A program made the translations under genes and the position numbers. The notes under the pieces were generated by a model. It worked only from the letters and a program-made list of their open reading frames with translations. It was not told the DNA's origin and ran no database searches. Shown here piece after piece: positions 1 through 11,621 of a stretch of 64,000 nucleotides of DNA; position 1 is the first letter of the stretch; each line of letters begins with the position of its first letter. The DNA is from Arachis hypogaea (Eukaryota; Streptophyta; Magnoliopsida; Fabales; Fabaceae): contig NC_092042.1 in NCBI RefSeq assembly GCF_003086295.3, positions 44,514,137 through 44,578,136 on the forward strand, in the 5' to 3' direction.

Positions 1-368
1 CTTCGGATCATGACCCGAAGCCCCGACCCGGGGCCGGAACGACCTGCCCTTCCCACGTGGATTACGACAGCTCATAGAAGCTTCTTGGGCAGTGGGCTAG
101 GTCATTCTCAGGGCCCGCCCCACGCAATATAAAAGGGGAGAGGTCAGCTCTCTCCCCGTAACATTTTTGCCTAATTTGACTATCACATCGTACAGACACT
201 GACTTGATCGTCGGAGTGTCCTTGCAGGTGGCCACCCCCCTTGCTTCACACCACCTCCGGCGTCATCAGCACGTATCCGCCTCACTTCACGTCAACCAGG
301 GTCTCGCCCGTTTCCCTGATCACAACCACCCGACCCATTGAGAACCCGAGGTCCTCAGGTAACGAACA
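1..368 (+). mobile_element. Right end of a Tat-type gypsy LTR (solo LTR or 3' LTR)
   Basis: The stretch has a TATA box (127-134), a TCGGAGTGTCC-TTGCAGGT block (211-229), a C-run, and a terminal ...GGTAACGAACA. These match in order and spacing the LTRs of the two full Tat elements further right. No primer-binding site follows position 368. Instead, LINE linker coding sequence resumes at 369 on the minus strand, so this is the downstream edge of an insertion into the LINE. The upstream part and the target duplication lie outside the window, so solo LTR and 3' LTR cannot be told apart. Confidence 0.75.
127..134 (+). promoter_or_regulatory. LTR TATA box
   Basis: ATATAAAA followed by GGGGAG, inside the LTR fragment and about 84 bp before the conserved TCGGAGTG block. 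The other Tat LTRs here have the same spacing. Confidence 0.6.
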
Positions 369-1440
369 TATTTCGATCTTCATCCACTATCCATTGTTCC
401 CTTGATTTTTGGAGCCGAAAATTTTCATCTTTGTCTAGGATCTTATTTAACTCCTTTTTAAGGGTAGCTTCCAGTTCATCCAAAAAATGGTTGCGGCCGC
501 AGCTGTCGCTTCTTTGAATACCTACTAAGCTATTTGAATTGGTTCTTTTGATTTCAAGAAAATGTTATCAAAAGTCTTTGAATTTCACTTTTTTAGCTCT
601 TCTCTTATATTGGATAAAGTCGAGTTGAGGTTGTTGTTGTTATTCCAAGGATTGTACAAAAAAGATTCATACTACGGATCGGATGAAAAACATGATCTCA
701 AATCTGAAGGGTCTATTATCTCTTAGGTTGTTGGTGTTGTTATCCTTGATAAGGAGTGGATGATGGCCAGAGTTGGTACTATGAAGAATTCTCACACCGC
801 TTCTTGGTACTTGAGCCACTATTTGGGATTACAGAGAGCTCTATCCAGCCTTTTGAAGACTCTCTCATAACCATTCTATAGAGATCCCTTCCAAGTATAT
901 CTACTCCCCACAAAGCCAAGTCAATGAACCTGCATTTGTTGATCCAATTGGCGAAATGGTTGTTGTTTCTAGCCTCCACCAGGCTACTTCCCTTTTTCTT
1001 ATTTTGCTCTTTGATCTCATACCAATCTCCCACCAAGATCCAAGAATTTGTAGCACTTCTAGCGATGTTTTGAAATCTCAGCCAAAGAAGATTTCTGATA
1101 TGAGGCTGTGGAATAGCGTACACAACAGTTAAGAATTTATTTTTCTTGCCAGGCACCTCAATCCTAACATGAATGAATTGTTGATTAGTTTCCAAATGGG
1201 TGATGGTGAAAGCATTACCATTTCAACAGATCCAAATTTCTCCAATGAACCTTCCCGCTTCTTCAATGATGTAGTTTTCAAAATCCAAGTTCCTAATGGC
1301 ATTCTTAGCTTTTTCACCACTGATCTTTGTTTCCATGGAAATAACCAAGTCAGGATTGTACTGTTTGCGAAGCTCTTTACAGGTTTGGCTAAAAGGCTTA
1401 CTAGCCGCCCCTCTCACATTCCATGAGAGAGTAATTATTG
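369..1440 (-). pseudogene. LINE ORF2, endonuclease and linker only
   Basis: The N-terminal ORF2 endonuclease (APE family) nicks target DNA for target-primed reverse transcription. Visible motifs are WNVRGAASKPF near 1395-1435, PDLVISMETK with the acidic METK residue near 1330-1350, VGDWYEI near 1010-1040, and RPFRFEIM near 690. The linker follows to 369, including EATLKKELNKILD. The reading frame is shifted at least twice (near 1225 and below 780). The RT domain is absent because the LTR insertion cuts the element at 368/369. Confidence 0.7.
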
Positions 1441-1764
1441 GAACAGACTGGGTGCTTAGTTGATCTACATATCAGTAGATTTTTCATCTCCTAAAGCATT
1501 ACAATTAGGTGTTTCAAAATTGACGTCCCTGATTAGATTTTCCATTTCAGTTTCCATGAACTCTTTTATAGTCCTCCTTTTTTTCCTGGATCTGGGGGTT
1601 CCTCTTCTTCATTTTGGCGTTATTAGTATTGCTCAACTTCATATTCCTTTATAATAGGTTCCAGTATAATGACATTACCCTCCCTCATGTGAGTTTTGTT
1701 GTTAAATCTAGTTACTCTGTTTTTGGAATTTTCTTCAATTCTTTCTCTGTGTATGTTGATGTTG

Positions 1765-3326
1765 TTATCTTCTTTTTTTTTTTTTTTTGTTGTCATTCTC
1801 CTTGTGTGTGTTGATCTGTATTTTTTCTTTTGTTGTATTTCTATTTGATGTTTCTTTGTTGTGTGACTCTGTGTTGTTATTTACTCTTCGATAGTTTATG
1901 TTGTTATTGACTTTGGTTTGTGCATTGGTGGTCTTGTTGTTACTAGTCTCCATGATTTCTAATTTCCCTTGTTCTTTCTTCTTGTTTTTCTACCTCTGTG
2001 TCTAGGACACTAAATCTTGATTTTGAGATGGTGTTTTCTTCTTTATCTTTTCCTCCATGGCTTGGGCCAGCTCCATCTTTCTCAGTTTCTCTCATATTTT
2101 TTTTTTTACTTTTGTACCACCATCCATGGACCAAAATTGTTGCTATCTATTTCCATCACAGCTTTTCTTTATCCTTAGCTATTTGGATAGTTTCCTTTAC
2201 TGATTTTGTGTGCTTTTCTACCAATCCAGTTTCCTCTGCTTCTTTGTTGGTCTCCTTAGTTGTTTCATTCCTTTTCCTCCAAATGGCACAATATTTTCTT
2301 CATGGTCAGCTTTACCATATGTGAAGCATATTTGATGAATGCCCTCATACTCAACTTGATACACTTCCATTCACCATACATCTACCTAGCAGAGGCTTTG
2401 TTAAATCAACTTTCACACATAGTCTAGCAAACTTGCCTCTACATAAGTGTGATGTATTATAGTCTACCTTGCAAATTCTTCCTATCAGGCCTCCAATATT
2501 CCTTAGTATTTTTTCATTGTGGAGTTCTATAGGTAGTCCCGTCAATCTTATCCAAGCTGTGATCTTGTCAATGGTTGTTAGAAGTGGGTTGAAGTTGGGC
2601 TCCCAAAGCCTTACCACCAAGTAGCGATCATAAATCTTCCATGGTCCTTCTAGGAGAGCAAAGTCCAGATCTTCTTGAGAATAGAACTTGACTAAATAAA
2701 ATTCATTTCCAAGGTCTATAACATCAAGCTCAACTAATCTACCCCACAGATTTTCAATCCTCTTCATCACTTCATAACCGATTTCCCTTCTCATGAGTTT
2801 AACTATGAGGAATCTCCACCATGGTTTTCATAGCCCCCTGTTGGCCTCCCCTTTTGTAATTATGTTAAAAAGCCCCTGACCCATGTCTTTTACATTAATT
2901 TTCGCTTTACTTTGTTCTTTCTCTATTCCTCTAGCTCATTTCTGAGTGTTTCCTGTTTCAAGTACAGCTTCCTCATCTATCTACTCCTCTTCGGACTCTA
3001 AGCTTTCATCTTCCAGTCCTGGTGCTTCCCCTATAACCATGTTGGCATAAGTCTGATTGCGATTTTCTCCTTCGAATGATCGCCTATGACCACGTCACCA
3101 TAGGTTCAGTTGCAGCCTTCTCCTTCATTTCCTTCACTCGTCATATCAGTGTTCATCTCACCGCCAGCTTCTTCTTCCTTTCCCTGCATCCAATCTTCTA
3201 CTCCCAATACTAAAATAGTGGTACCAGAGAAACCTTTTTTTTTTGCACATTCTTTAAACTTCGTTGGAGTAAATCTCTTTCTTGGTTTGTTGTGTCTTGC
3301 TCGACCAAAGTCCCATCTCTAGTCAT
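1765..3326 (-). pseudogene. LINE ORF1-like protein (DUF4283 domain), broken
   Basis: ORF1 of plant L1-type LINEs encodes an RNA-binding gag-like protein. A possible start ATG at 3324-3326 opens a segment containing DLLQRSLKNV, like the usual N-terminus. The DUF4283 core is clear at 2351-2794 (147 codons): WGRLVEL, YLVKFYSQEDLDFAL, EGPWKIYDRYLVVRLW, WIRLTGLPIE and a CVKVDL end. Further on, FGPWMVVQK near 2110-2135 is the usual motif before the basic C-terminus. The reading frame is lost several times between 2350 and 1765. The tail is Asn/Lys-rich low-complexity sequence. This is a transposon remnant and not a host gene. Confidence 0.7.
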
Positions 3327-3450
3327 CTTGCCGATTGGAACGTTGAAAAATGACGTTGGTGACAACATAGTACAGAGAGAAAAAAGATAGCTAGTTTAGA
3401 CTTTTCTTAAAAACTTTTTTTATTAATAATACTTCTATATGCTAATTTTG

Positions 3451-3485
3451 AAAAAAAAAAGGGGGGGGGGGAGGAGGAGAAGGAG
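3451..3485 (+). repeat. A10-G11 homopolymer junction and purine tract
   Basis: Ten A (3451-3460), then eleven G (3461-3471), then GGA/GA-rich purines to 3485. It lies just upstream (in LINE sense) of the LINE 5' edge. Simple sequence with no coding content. Confidence 0.9.
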
Positions 3486-3547
3486 TTGGGTCATGGCCAC
3501 CTTAGGATCCTTTAAGTCTGGAAAAAGACAAAGATAATATCCTATTA

Positions 3548-3759
3548 GCCAATGAGCCTTAACTTACACGGCATTCTGTCTCCTCTCCATGAGCCTTAGC
3601 TCACACGGCATTCTGTCTCCTCTCCATCTCAAAGGTCTCGGGCTCAACTCCTACCAACGGCAACCGAGAAAGAAAAAATGGTAAGCATGTAAAAAGTGTG
3701 TGGGTGTGGGTGTCTGTTACACCTAGAATTGGGGGTTGTCCAATCCACTGACAAAAAAA
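3548..3759 (+). mobile_element. SINE with 9-bp target duplication
   Basis: A short element with RNA polymerase III promoter-like boxes: an A-box-like TAGCTCACACGG at 3597-3608 and a B-box-like GGGCTCAACTCC at 3640-3651. It ends in an A8 tail (3753-3760). The direct repeat ATCCTATTA at 3539-3547 and 3760-3768 is a convincing target-site duplication. A 37-bp piece that includes the A-box is tandemly duplicated (3554-3590 and 3591-3627). It is mobilised by LINE proteins in trans, as is known for SINEs. The family was not identified. Confidence 0.7.
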
Positions 3760-3768
3760 ATCCTATTA

Positions 3769-4560
3769 TGATTTCCTTTGAATATGAAATGAAGAAAAGG
3801 TGAAAGTTCAAATTAGATAAAAAGATAATTTTTTTTTGTCATGCAATTTAGTTCTTATTTAGATTTTTTTTATCAATGTACCACCTTTTTTAAAACAAAT
3901 TATCCGGATATCATATTTTTTATTATTATAATTAATCATAATTACAAATAAAATAACAAATCAATTGTCACCTTAGTGAAAGTTGAATAATTAATTTTAA
4001 AAAAATATTTTAATAATAAATTTCCAAAAAAATAACACATTAATAAAAGAGTCTCTTATTTATTATTCATATTTCATTACATGAGAATTAAATATAGCCA
4101 AAGAGAGTAGAAACTAAAATTATGGTATTTCATTCATATAAATAGAATTTACCAAAGAATATTCTTTTAACTTTGAACCTAATATGATAATATGATATTC
4201 ATATCTTAAAATACTTCGAAGCCAACCAAAATATTTAACGGTCTACGCGTCTCAAACGTAAATCCCATAGACCCATACCCATCAATCTAGAAAAGACATT
4301 CTATGGCCTCAGCAACACATGCATATTGCACAGACAGATAACCAAGATTTTTATTTTTGCGTCAAAAGATTAGAAAGATTTGAAATTTGAAAGTCGCCGA
4401 ATCTTACAGCAATACAAAAACTCAGGACAAAACCCACAGGCCCAAAGTTAAATCAAAATGGGAAATAGGATCCACACACTACAATGACAGGATCACATGA
4501 GACGACGAGTGAATGGAACACAAATTCAAGGGGAAAGGAAAATCTAAGATTAGACTGATA
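3769..4560. other. AT-rich intergenic DNA
   Basis: Very AT-rich, with poly-A/T runs and no open frame or recognisable element. It lies downstream of the EMSY-LIKE gene and may hold the distal end of its 3' UTR. I could not place a poly(A) site with confidence. Confidence 0.6.
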
Positions 4561-4853
4561 ATTTGACACAACAAATACAAGAATTTATACACAATCATAA
4601 TATCACACGTTTTATACAAGCAGGCCTGGTCCTAGTTACCCCCCAATAATCAATAATTATTACCAAACTACATGATTGTCATCCTACTTGATGGCTAATA
4701 CACAAAACACACAAGCCTAGAACTAGAGCTATCATCTGTCAGGGACATTTTTTTAATGGCATAGTACAAGTCTACAAGAGAAAGCCACTCTACTCCATGA
4801 ATTTGGTTAACTCGGTGCTTAATCTGTTATTCTGCAGCAGCCTCTCACCTTTG
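4560..4853 (-). other. Likely 3' UTR of the EMSY-LIKE gene
   Basis: The sequence continues directly after the TGA stop, with no other feature before the AT-rich region. The extent is a guess. Confidence 0.35.
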
Positions 4854-5845
4854 TCATTCTGGATCCATCGACTGAACATGTGAGAAATGGCGGCCACCTT
4901 CGTCTGCATACAAGTTAAGAACATCCACAGAGGATATGCAGAACTGAGTTTAGTACTACTACAGTAAAAATGACGATTGACTTGAAAACAGAATAGTAAA
5001 TTTAGATGATTTTTACAGGAGGAATATAACTAAACTGTGTTTTAAATAGATTGGATCAAGTTAATGCAGCTTGCTTGGTACAGGCAAAAAGAAAAGTGGA
5101 AAATTGAAATAGGAGTACAACAATTTGGGCATTCTATCAAATAGCATGAGTTGAACAGCTACGGGTGTTATTCCATTTTCTGTCATTAACTTTAATTAGC
5201 AAATTCCCAGCAGTTCTTCAGTCGGCTTCCTTTACATGATCTTGTAATTAAAAAATAAAACAGAGGGGAAACATTCTTTCAAAATAATGCTTCCTTTAAA
5301 CGTTCTTTTAAACATTCTTCATTCCCCTCCAATGCTTCCCTTAAAGAAAGATCCTAAAAACCGGAATTATTTTGAAAATAAGGTGACACTTGTGTAATTA
5401 AAGATGATAGTAGAAAATAAAAGCAAAAACAGAGAATATCCAAACAAAATGAAACCGAAAACAAGTTTTAATATTCCAAAACGGTTAAATTTCACCATTT
5501 TATGTCAACATGCAAACAAATTCAAGTTACAAGCACAGAAATGTGAACTAATAAAAAATTTATTATGATTTAGCACATAATAGACCCATTTAACAATTAA
5601 CACCCAAAGTATGGTTATCCTATTCTGCTTTCCAAAAGATATATCACTTCTGAATGGATAAATCACATTAGATAGTAATGAAATAAGGCAAACAAAATGA
5701 AAAGTACCACTTTCACCATCAGAAAGATCTGTCAGTCTGGCAATTGCATCAATTAGAGCTTGTTCATGTTCCTGCATTAAATTAATTACTGATTATTCAT
5801 TGACACACCATTCACCAGGGGGAGTGGTTTTTTGGGAGGTTTTTT

Positions 5846-5887
<42 letters not shown>

Positions 5888-8800
5888 GCAGATAACTATA
5901 TAACAGATTAAAGTCCCTTACCTTCAACACTTTCTTGGCTTTCTCAATTTCAAGTGCATCCGGATGATTTGCACTGAATACCCTCTCCACCTGTCAAGTT
6001 AGGAAGACATTAGTTTGCCAAAAAAAAAATGATCAACCAATATTAACCAAACAAATTGATTCAAAGGTTTTCAGCTACCTCCTTAACTAGTGTGTCTGTA
6101 TGAAGTATTTGTATATCCTCTGGGGTCTTTTTTCCAATACCATTTTGTGTTGACAGGAAATCTTTCCTAGATTGCCCCTTTGGGGCTCCTCTACCTCTTC
6201 CTGCAGCTACTCCTGGAACACTATCACGTCCTACAGACCTATGTATCCCTTGACCGGATCCGCCAAAACCCCCACGATTTATTCCAGGATCCTCACCTAC
6301 CCATTGTATATCTTCAGGAGAGATCTGCAGTTACAATAATACCATGCATGATTAGCAAAAAACAACGATTAATACCATTTATCTGAGACTACTTTTCTTG
6401 TCATACAATCAGTAACCACAGTCATCAAGGTGAAATTGTTGACATTATACTTGTTACCAGATGAAAGTGAAACTAGTAATGTTACATCATGCCAGTTTGA
6501 AAGTTTCCTTTTGTGCTTAATTGAAAAATTGTATTTTAAGTTAACGGCTGGTGTATATGTAATAAAGCATGAAAAATGAAATTAAGGGTGAAAATACTAG
6601 TAAAAATGGCATTACCTGTATTTAGAGGAAAATATTTCATGATTTAACTCATTAAGTAACAATAGTTTCCATCAGTATGTCATATCTATTACTGCAACTA
6701 TGCAATTAGTATTAAAATGATATATTCGTGCCACATTGCATAAACTTTAACTACGTATAGAACCATGTCACACCATACCTCTGAGAGATGTACCCATTCC
6801 CACGTTTCATTTGTACTCCCCATGTCATAAACCAGATTATGTCGTCCCTAAACAAGTTAATTGAAGTAAACTGTCTCAGCTAGGCACTAGCAGACAAAGA
6901 AATATGAAAGTGATTAAGAGTTGTCGGTACATCAGTTGGATTGTAGTCAGCAATAACAGCTTCATAGAAGTTATTGTCATCTGGCCATCTTGTCCGCACT
7001 CTCCTACCAATTAATGAATTAAATGATGCTCCCTCAGCATGCTCACCCATGACAGCACCAGAAGTAACTCTATTAGGCAATGGATTCCTTCCGCCTGGTC
7101 CTGTTGGTGGCTGCAGCTTTAATGAAGATCCACCAGGTACCATCTGGCCCTGAAAACAAAAGTTGAAATAACCTAATGATGTCGATCACATACTATTACA
7201 CTCTTTTAATGTTCTAGTGATCTAATCTATTCTTTAAGTTTTACCCTAATAACAGAATTTATTCAGTGGCTGGCAAGGAGCCAAACCCACTGTCAGTGAA
7301 GTTAAACAAGACGGATGAGCACTAAAGATATGGTTTACTTACAGGTTTTTGCTTCTTGCCCTTAGCTCCAGGAACAGATCCACGTTTTCCCACAGATGAA
7401 GAGGGCTGGTGAGGTGTCGCCACTGGTTGGGGGTGAAATGGAGGAGAAGGTCCACCAAAAGATTGTGACGGAACAGATGCTGTTATCTTCTGCTTCTTGT
7501 TACGAGAGGCAGAGACTGTAGGGCTTGGAATTGAATCATGAATCGCTTGCCCAGTATTCAGCAGGCCAGGTTGGTGGCCTCCTCCCTGTCTCCACTCCCT
7601 AGCATTAACATACAGTATAGTGTTCAATGCAATTGAAAGGGAATGACAATGTTGATTAATCAAGCATTGACCAAAAGTATATGAAACCTTATCCTTCGTA
7701 TGACATCATCTGCATTAACGCGGCCTAGAAGTTCCCTATGTTCCTCATTTGATAACCTCAGTTCTTTTCTTAGTTCTGTTATCAAACTTTCCTTCTCCTG
7801 AAGAAAATACATGTCATGTAGCAGTCATTTAAACCTGATCAAACAAATTAAAAAATATTAGATAGATGAAATCAAAATAAAAAATGTACCCAAGTAATGG
7901 CATCAGCTTGAGCTTTAAAGGCTCGTAGAACTGAACTGTATGCTTCCTGCTCAAGTTGATGAATTTGAGCTTCCATATCAACATCCGGGTACATCCTGGG
8001 GAATGGAATTGAACCTACAGCAGATCTTCCATTTCCAGCAAGACGTCCCCCTCTGGGAATCCTATTCTGATGTGCTGGTGGAAGATCATCATCAGTTCCT
8101 GCGCAAGTTAATGGATACAAATATAAGTATACAACAGGCAACTGGACCATAAATTCTTGCAATATATAACAACCAGATCTTTTCAGCCTCAGTAAAAATC
8201 TCTCTCATGACACAAGCATAAGCGAAAAATACTTTGTAAGAATGGAACAGTCCTGTCCATCAGGACTCGAGTTAAATAAGTTCTAAGATGCTAAACATGT
8301 TGAAATAGACAGCAATTAAAAATAGCACTACCTGTTGGTTTTGGAAAACAGAACAGCTCTGACTTTTCAAATAGCACATTCCTAAAACCCTAAACAATAT
8401 TATCTATTATCATGTAAACTACTCATATTACTTCCCAAAACATAAAAGGGAAAAAAAATAAATGCTTTCTTCATTTTAAGAATATTTCCCGCTCTTCTTG
8501 CATCAAATCATTAACCGGCTAATGGTACCTTTTGCCCCTTCGACGCGTCTTTGACTACCTCACCATCCACAACACCATAAAAAAAAATGAAAAATAAAAA
8601 AGATAAGCTCATTTTACAAGAACACTCGTGCTTGCAGTTTCAGCACCAAATAACACTGTCAACAGAAACTTGAGTTTGTTGACAAAAATAAGTACAAATA
8701 TCTCAATTTACACACAAAAAAGAAAGAAAGTAAGAGAAAAGAAAAGAAAGAATCATTTGCATCAACAGAGCACACTATGAAGTTTCTAACTGGATTAAAC

Positions 8801-9073
8801 AAAACGAAACTTAACCCTAGATTTCAACAGCATAGCATAAAACCATAAGAATTCGGGACCAAGGAGAAAACTTCCCCATCCTCAAATCACCACAAATACA
8901 CAAGCTTGGTCAGGTAAGAGAAGAGTAGCAACGAAATCCAAGAAAATGCCCTAACTCTAGAAACCCTAAAAGTAAGTTTTGATTTTTCACATAGATAGAC
9001 GAAAAAGAAAAAAAAAAAGAAAGCAACTAAGAAAGAGAAGCTCACCACTACTGTCGTAGGGTTCGTAGTCCAT
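4854..9073 (-). CDS. EML: EMSY-LIKE protein (ENT + Agenet/Tudor chromatin reader), 10 coding exons
   Basis: The only host gene in the window. Coding exons, 5' to 3': 9046-9073, 7890-8098, 7688-7797, 7343-7598, 6931-7149, 6779-6847, 6079-6324, 5922-5990, 5708-5771, 4854-4903. All nine introns are GT-AG and all phases match, giving 439 residues and a TGA stop at 4854-4856. The ENT domain spans about residues 51-135 ([20 protein letters not shown], then [10 protein letters not shown]), and a basic Ser/Pro-rich linker follows. An Agenet/Tudor-like domain lies at about 245-305 ([27 protein letters not shown]), then an RGRG stretch and a C-terminal helix with coiled-coil character (about 380-425). 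Family knowledge: Arabidopsis EML proteins are nuclear, read chromatin and act in EDM2-linked immunity (EML1/2) and seed development (EML3). The start context and the DDDLPP segment resemble EML3/EML4 most. I see no damage. Confidence 0.93.
5849..5884. repeat. (GA)18 microsatellite in intron 8
   Basis: A pure GA run inside the 150-bp intron 8 (5772-5921), read as (TC)18 on the coding strand and close to the branch-point side of the donor exon. Probably length-polymorphic. Confidence 0.95.
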
Positions 9074-9420
9074 AGCCAGTTTGCACCGGAAATTGAAGTG
9101 CCCAGATCCAGAACCAAGTTGAACGCGCAGAAAAACCCTTCCTTTTGTCTTTCTGCACCGAAGTTTGTGTGTGTGTGTCTGTGTGTTTGAGAGAGAGAGA
9201 AACACAGAGGGCGAATCAGGCGCGGGGAGTCGCGGGGGAGAGGAGTGTATGGACGCAGGCGGTGGTTGGTGGTGGAATCGAAGAAAGTTTGCTATGGAAA
9301 TCTTTTTCCTGTCGGGTCGGACTCGGACAGTGTTATGGGTGCGAGTCGGCTTTTCTTTTCCAAGTAGAGACACTAATGCCGAGTGAACTACCAACCTGTC
9401 ACTGTCCTTTCTCACGAAGG
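9074..9420 (-). promoter_or_regulatory. 5' UTR and proximal promoter region of the EMSY-LIKE gene
   Basis: Directly upstream of the start ATG (9071-9073). It contains GT and GA simple repeats (9165-9203), which read as CT/AC-rich on the coding strand, as is common near plant 5' UTRs. No TATA box sits at a convincing distance. The transcription start cannot be fixed from sequence alone. Confidence 0.4.
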
Positions 9421-9867
9421 ATAATGCGATTTTTGACTACTTTGATCTTTGTTTTTGGGCAAAGTATTTGATGGAGTTGTCCATGCCAGCTCCATTTGAT
9501 GAAACTGTTAAAAATATTTATAGAATTAACCCAATTCATTTTGATGTATTTATTTATTAAACCACAACATTTTTAAAAATTAGCTTTTAACCTCGTATAA
9601 TTTTTTTTTTACCAAAGATAGGAAGATTCAAATCCGAGACCTCTTAAATGAGTACGAGGAGACTAATTAGCTTTTAACCTCATATAATTAAAAGTAGAAA
9701 AAACAAAAATATCATTTACTTTTATGATTTTATCTCTGAAAAACGGTTAGCAGCGATATTAATACCAGAAACATTTTTACTTATAAATTAAGTTTAGTAA
9801 AATTATTAAGTGAATTATTGACTTAAAAAACTCATAATAAAAAAATAATTAACATCTTTATGATTTC
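9421..9867. other. AT-rich intergenic DNA upstream of the EMSY-LIKE gene
   Basis: AT-rich with short poly-T/A runs and no credible ORF. It ends in the atttc target site (9863-9867) of the outer copia element. Confidence 0.6.
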
Positions 9868-9926
9868 TGTTACGATATGGATGTCCATATCCATCTACTC
9901 AGCATGATTTATTTTTCCTTTGAAGT
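9868..9926 (+). repeat. Outer copia 5' LTR, first part
   Basis: The first 59 bp of the LTR, matching 26568-26626, ending at the gaagt target site of the nested insertion. Confidence 0.95.
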
Positions 9927-11562
9927 TGTTGAGTTAAAAAATTAACTAAATTAATTAATGATGACAAACATTATTTTTGGGCAAAATAAATAATTAGTGT
10001 TAAATGCTAATAAGTATATGTTGCTAATTATTTATTTCATATTGCAGGCCAAATTCATTTTAAGCAGCCCAAATGGTATAATAATAATTTAGCAAGGCTC
10101 ATGGGTAAATAAACAAACTCAGCCCAAAAGAAACAAAGCCAAAGGATCTGATGGGCCAACCGGGTTGCTTAATGGAAATTCAATCCAAACCCATATCCAT
10201 CTCACAAAGCTTCTTTTGTAAGATTGAAGTCTTCTCCCTCTTGAAGTGCAACGTTCCTCTACTTTCTGACCAAGTCAAATCAACTTCAGAAAAAGTAAGA
10301 AAGAGAGAGAGCTTCTTCACTAAGCTAGAAACCAAAGAAGCAAGAAAGAGAGAGTTGAAGCTTGAAGCACAGAAGCTAAAAACAGAAATTCCAAACCAAA
10401 TCAAGCTTAAGAAAGGTAATCCATCTCATCTTGCATGCATTAGATCTTCATCCCTTCTTCCCAACTCTTTGCTCTATCCGAAAATGGCATTCAAAAGAAA
10501 AGTTGATCTCTGTTCTTCACTGCTACAAATCCACGGTCACAATAGATTCTTGGAGACCAAGTTGCATCTCTATGGTTCAGATTTGGTTGACCATTGGAAG
10601 ACAATTTCAGTTACTCCTTCATGGCTTTCAGTCAAGTTGGAAAAGTCAGAAGCAAAGGTCCTACTTTGATGTTTGAGAAGAAAAAGTGAGCTTGTAGGTT
10701 GGTAAAGCTCAGTGCTCAAGGAGTTGACCTAGGAAAATGAACCCATCAACATGCAAGGAGATAAAAGAGGTTTGCTATTCATTCGGAAACCAAAGAGAGA
10801 AAACCAGAGTGTGAGAACAGTGTCCTGAAAAGGAGTTCCTCTACTTGGATAATGCTTACATTCAAAGAAACATTTGGCCAATACTGAAGAACTGTATCTG
10901 AGGTTTGCGAATCTGGTTTTGCACATAGCAAAGAGGCTGCTGATGAAATCAATCTCCTTCATGTTTTACTGATTGTAATGTACTTTTCTAAGTTTATCTT
11001 TCTGTAATTTCTTGTGAGAAAAGGCATTGTGAGAAAGCTCAAGAAAAAGCCATGAGTGGAAAAAGATTGAGTGAAACACTTGAGAGAAAAGCCTAGAGTT
11101 ATTTTCAGATTTCTTTAGGATGGTTAAGTGTCTTGTATCTTGTACCTGTAAGGTATCCCTTTCTTAGTTGGGTTAGCACTAAGAGGTATAGTTAGGTATT
11201 AGCATAGCCAATGTCAAGTTAGGTTAGAACTTAAGTGTGAAAGGATTGGGTCAATCCTGTGTTATTGGTGTATGTAATACTGTTAACTATAGTGAAATTC
11301 TTCCATAGTTGTGGAGGAGACTGGATGTAGGTTGCATGGCACAAGGCAACCGAACCAGGATACATGCTGGTGTTAACTTTTCTCTTCTCTGCTGTGTTCT
11401 ATTTTCTGATATTCATGAGACAAAAATAAATTGTCTCATAAATTTCCCCTACTGAGTTCAAACAGAATCAAAACTGCAAATTTGTTTTAAAAGGGTAATA
11501 ACAGCAACCAAAAAGGAAGGCATAGATTCAACCCCCCTTCTCTAAGCTTACCACAACCTTCA
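9927..11562 (+). repeat. SIRE-type 5' LTR
   Basis: 1,636 bp, the same length as the 3' LTR. It holds a 172-codon open frame (10151-10669) that is also open in the 3' LTR; I treat that frame as incidental and not as a gene. Confidence 0.95.
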
Positions 11563-11564
11563 AT

Positions 11565-11578
11565 TGGTATCAGGAGCT
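11565..11578 (+). other. Primer-binding site, initiator Met tRNA type
   Basis: TGGTATCAGGAGCT starts two bases after the 5' LTR. It differs from the usual TGGTATCAGAGC by one extra G. Confidence 0.75.
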
Positions 11579-11621
11579 AAGGTCTCAAGAATCAAGCTTA
11601 ACCGCTTGGAGCAAAGATCCA

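Larger units (their letters stand above)
369..3400 (-). mobile_element. Truncated L1-type LINE
   Basis: Read on the minus strand there is an ORF1-like protein (about 3326 to 1765) and then the apurinic endonuclease part of ORF2 (about 1440 to 780). The endonuclease-RT linker follows, down to 369, with a short match to the usual QKSREQW motif near 395-420. The gypsy LTR at 1-368 cuts it off before the reverse transcriptase. Several stops and frameshifts make it inactive. The 5' edge near 3400 is estimated from where ORF1 starts. No poly(A) tail is expected because the 3' part is missing. Confidence 0.8.

Noticed and set aside
779..1417. Host endonuclease gene
   Set aside because: The motif order and the ORF1 upstream show a decayed LINE ORF2.
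3597..3651. tRNA gene
   Set aside because: A- and B-box-like words are present, but no cloverleaf forms. The poly(A) tail and target duplication show a SINE.
8887..9117. Separate small minus-strand gene
   Set aside because: It is the first exon of the EML gene read on into intron 1.
9145..9471. Plus-strand gene upstream of EML
   Set aside because: The frame starts in a GT/GA microsatellite with Cys/Val/Glu/Arg low complexity; no domain.
10151..10669. Host or element protein-coding gene inside the LTR
   Set aside because: No domain, no similarity I can name and an antisense frame open as well; fits chance in GA-rich sequence.
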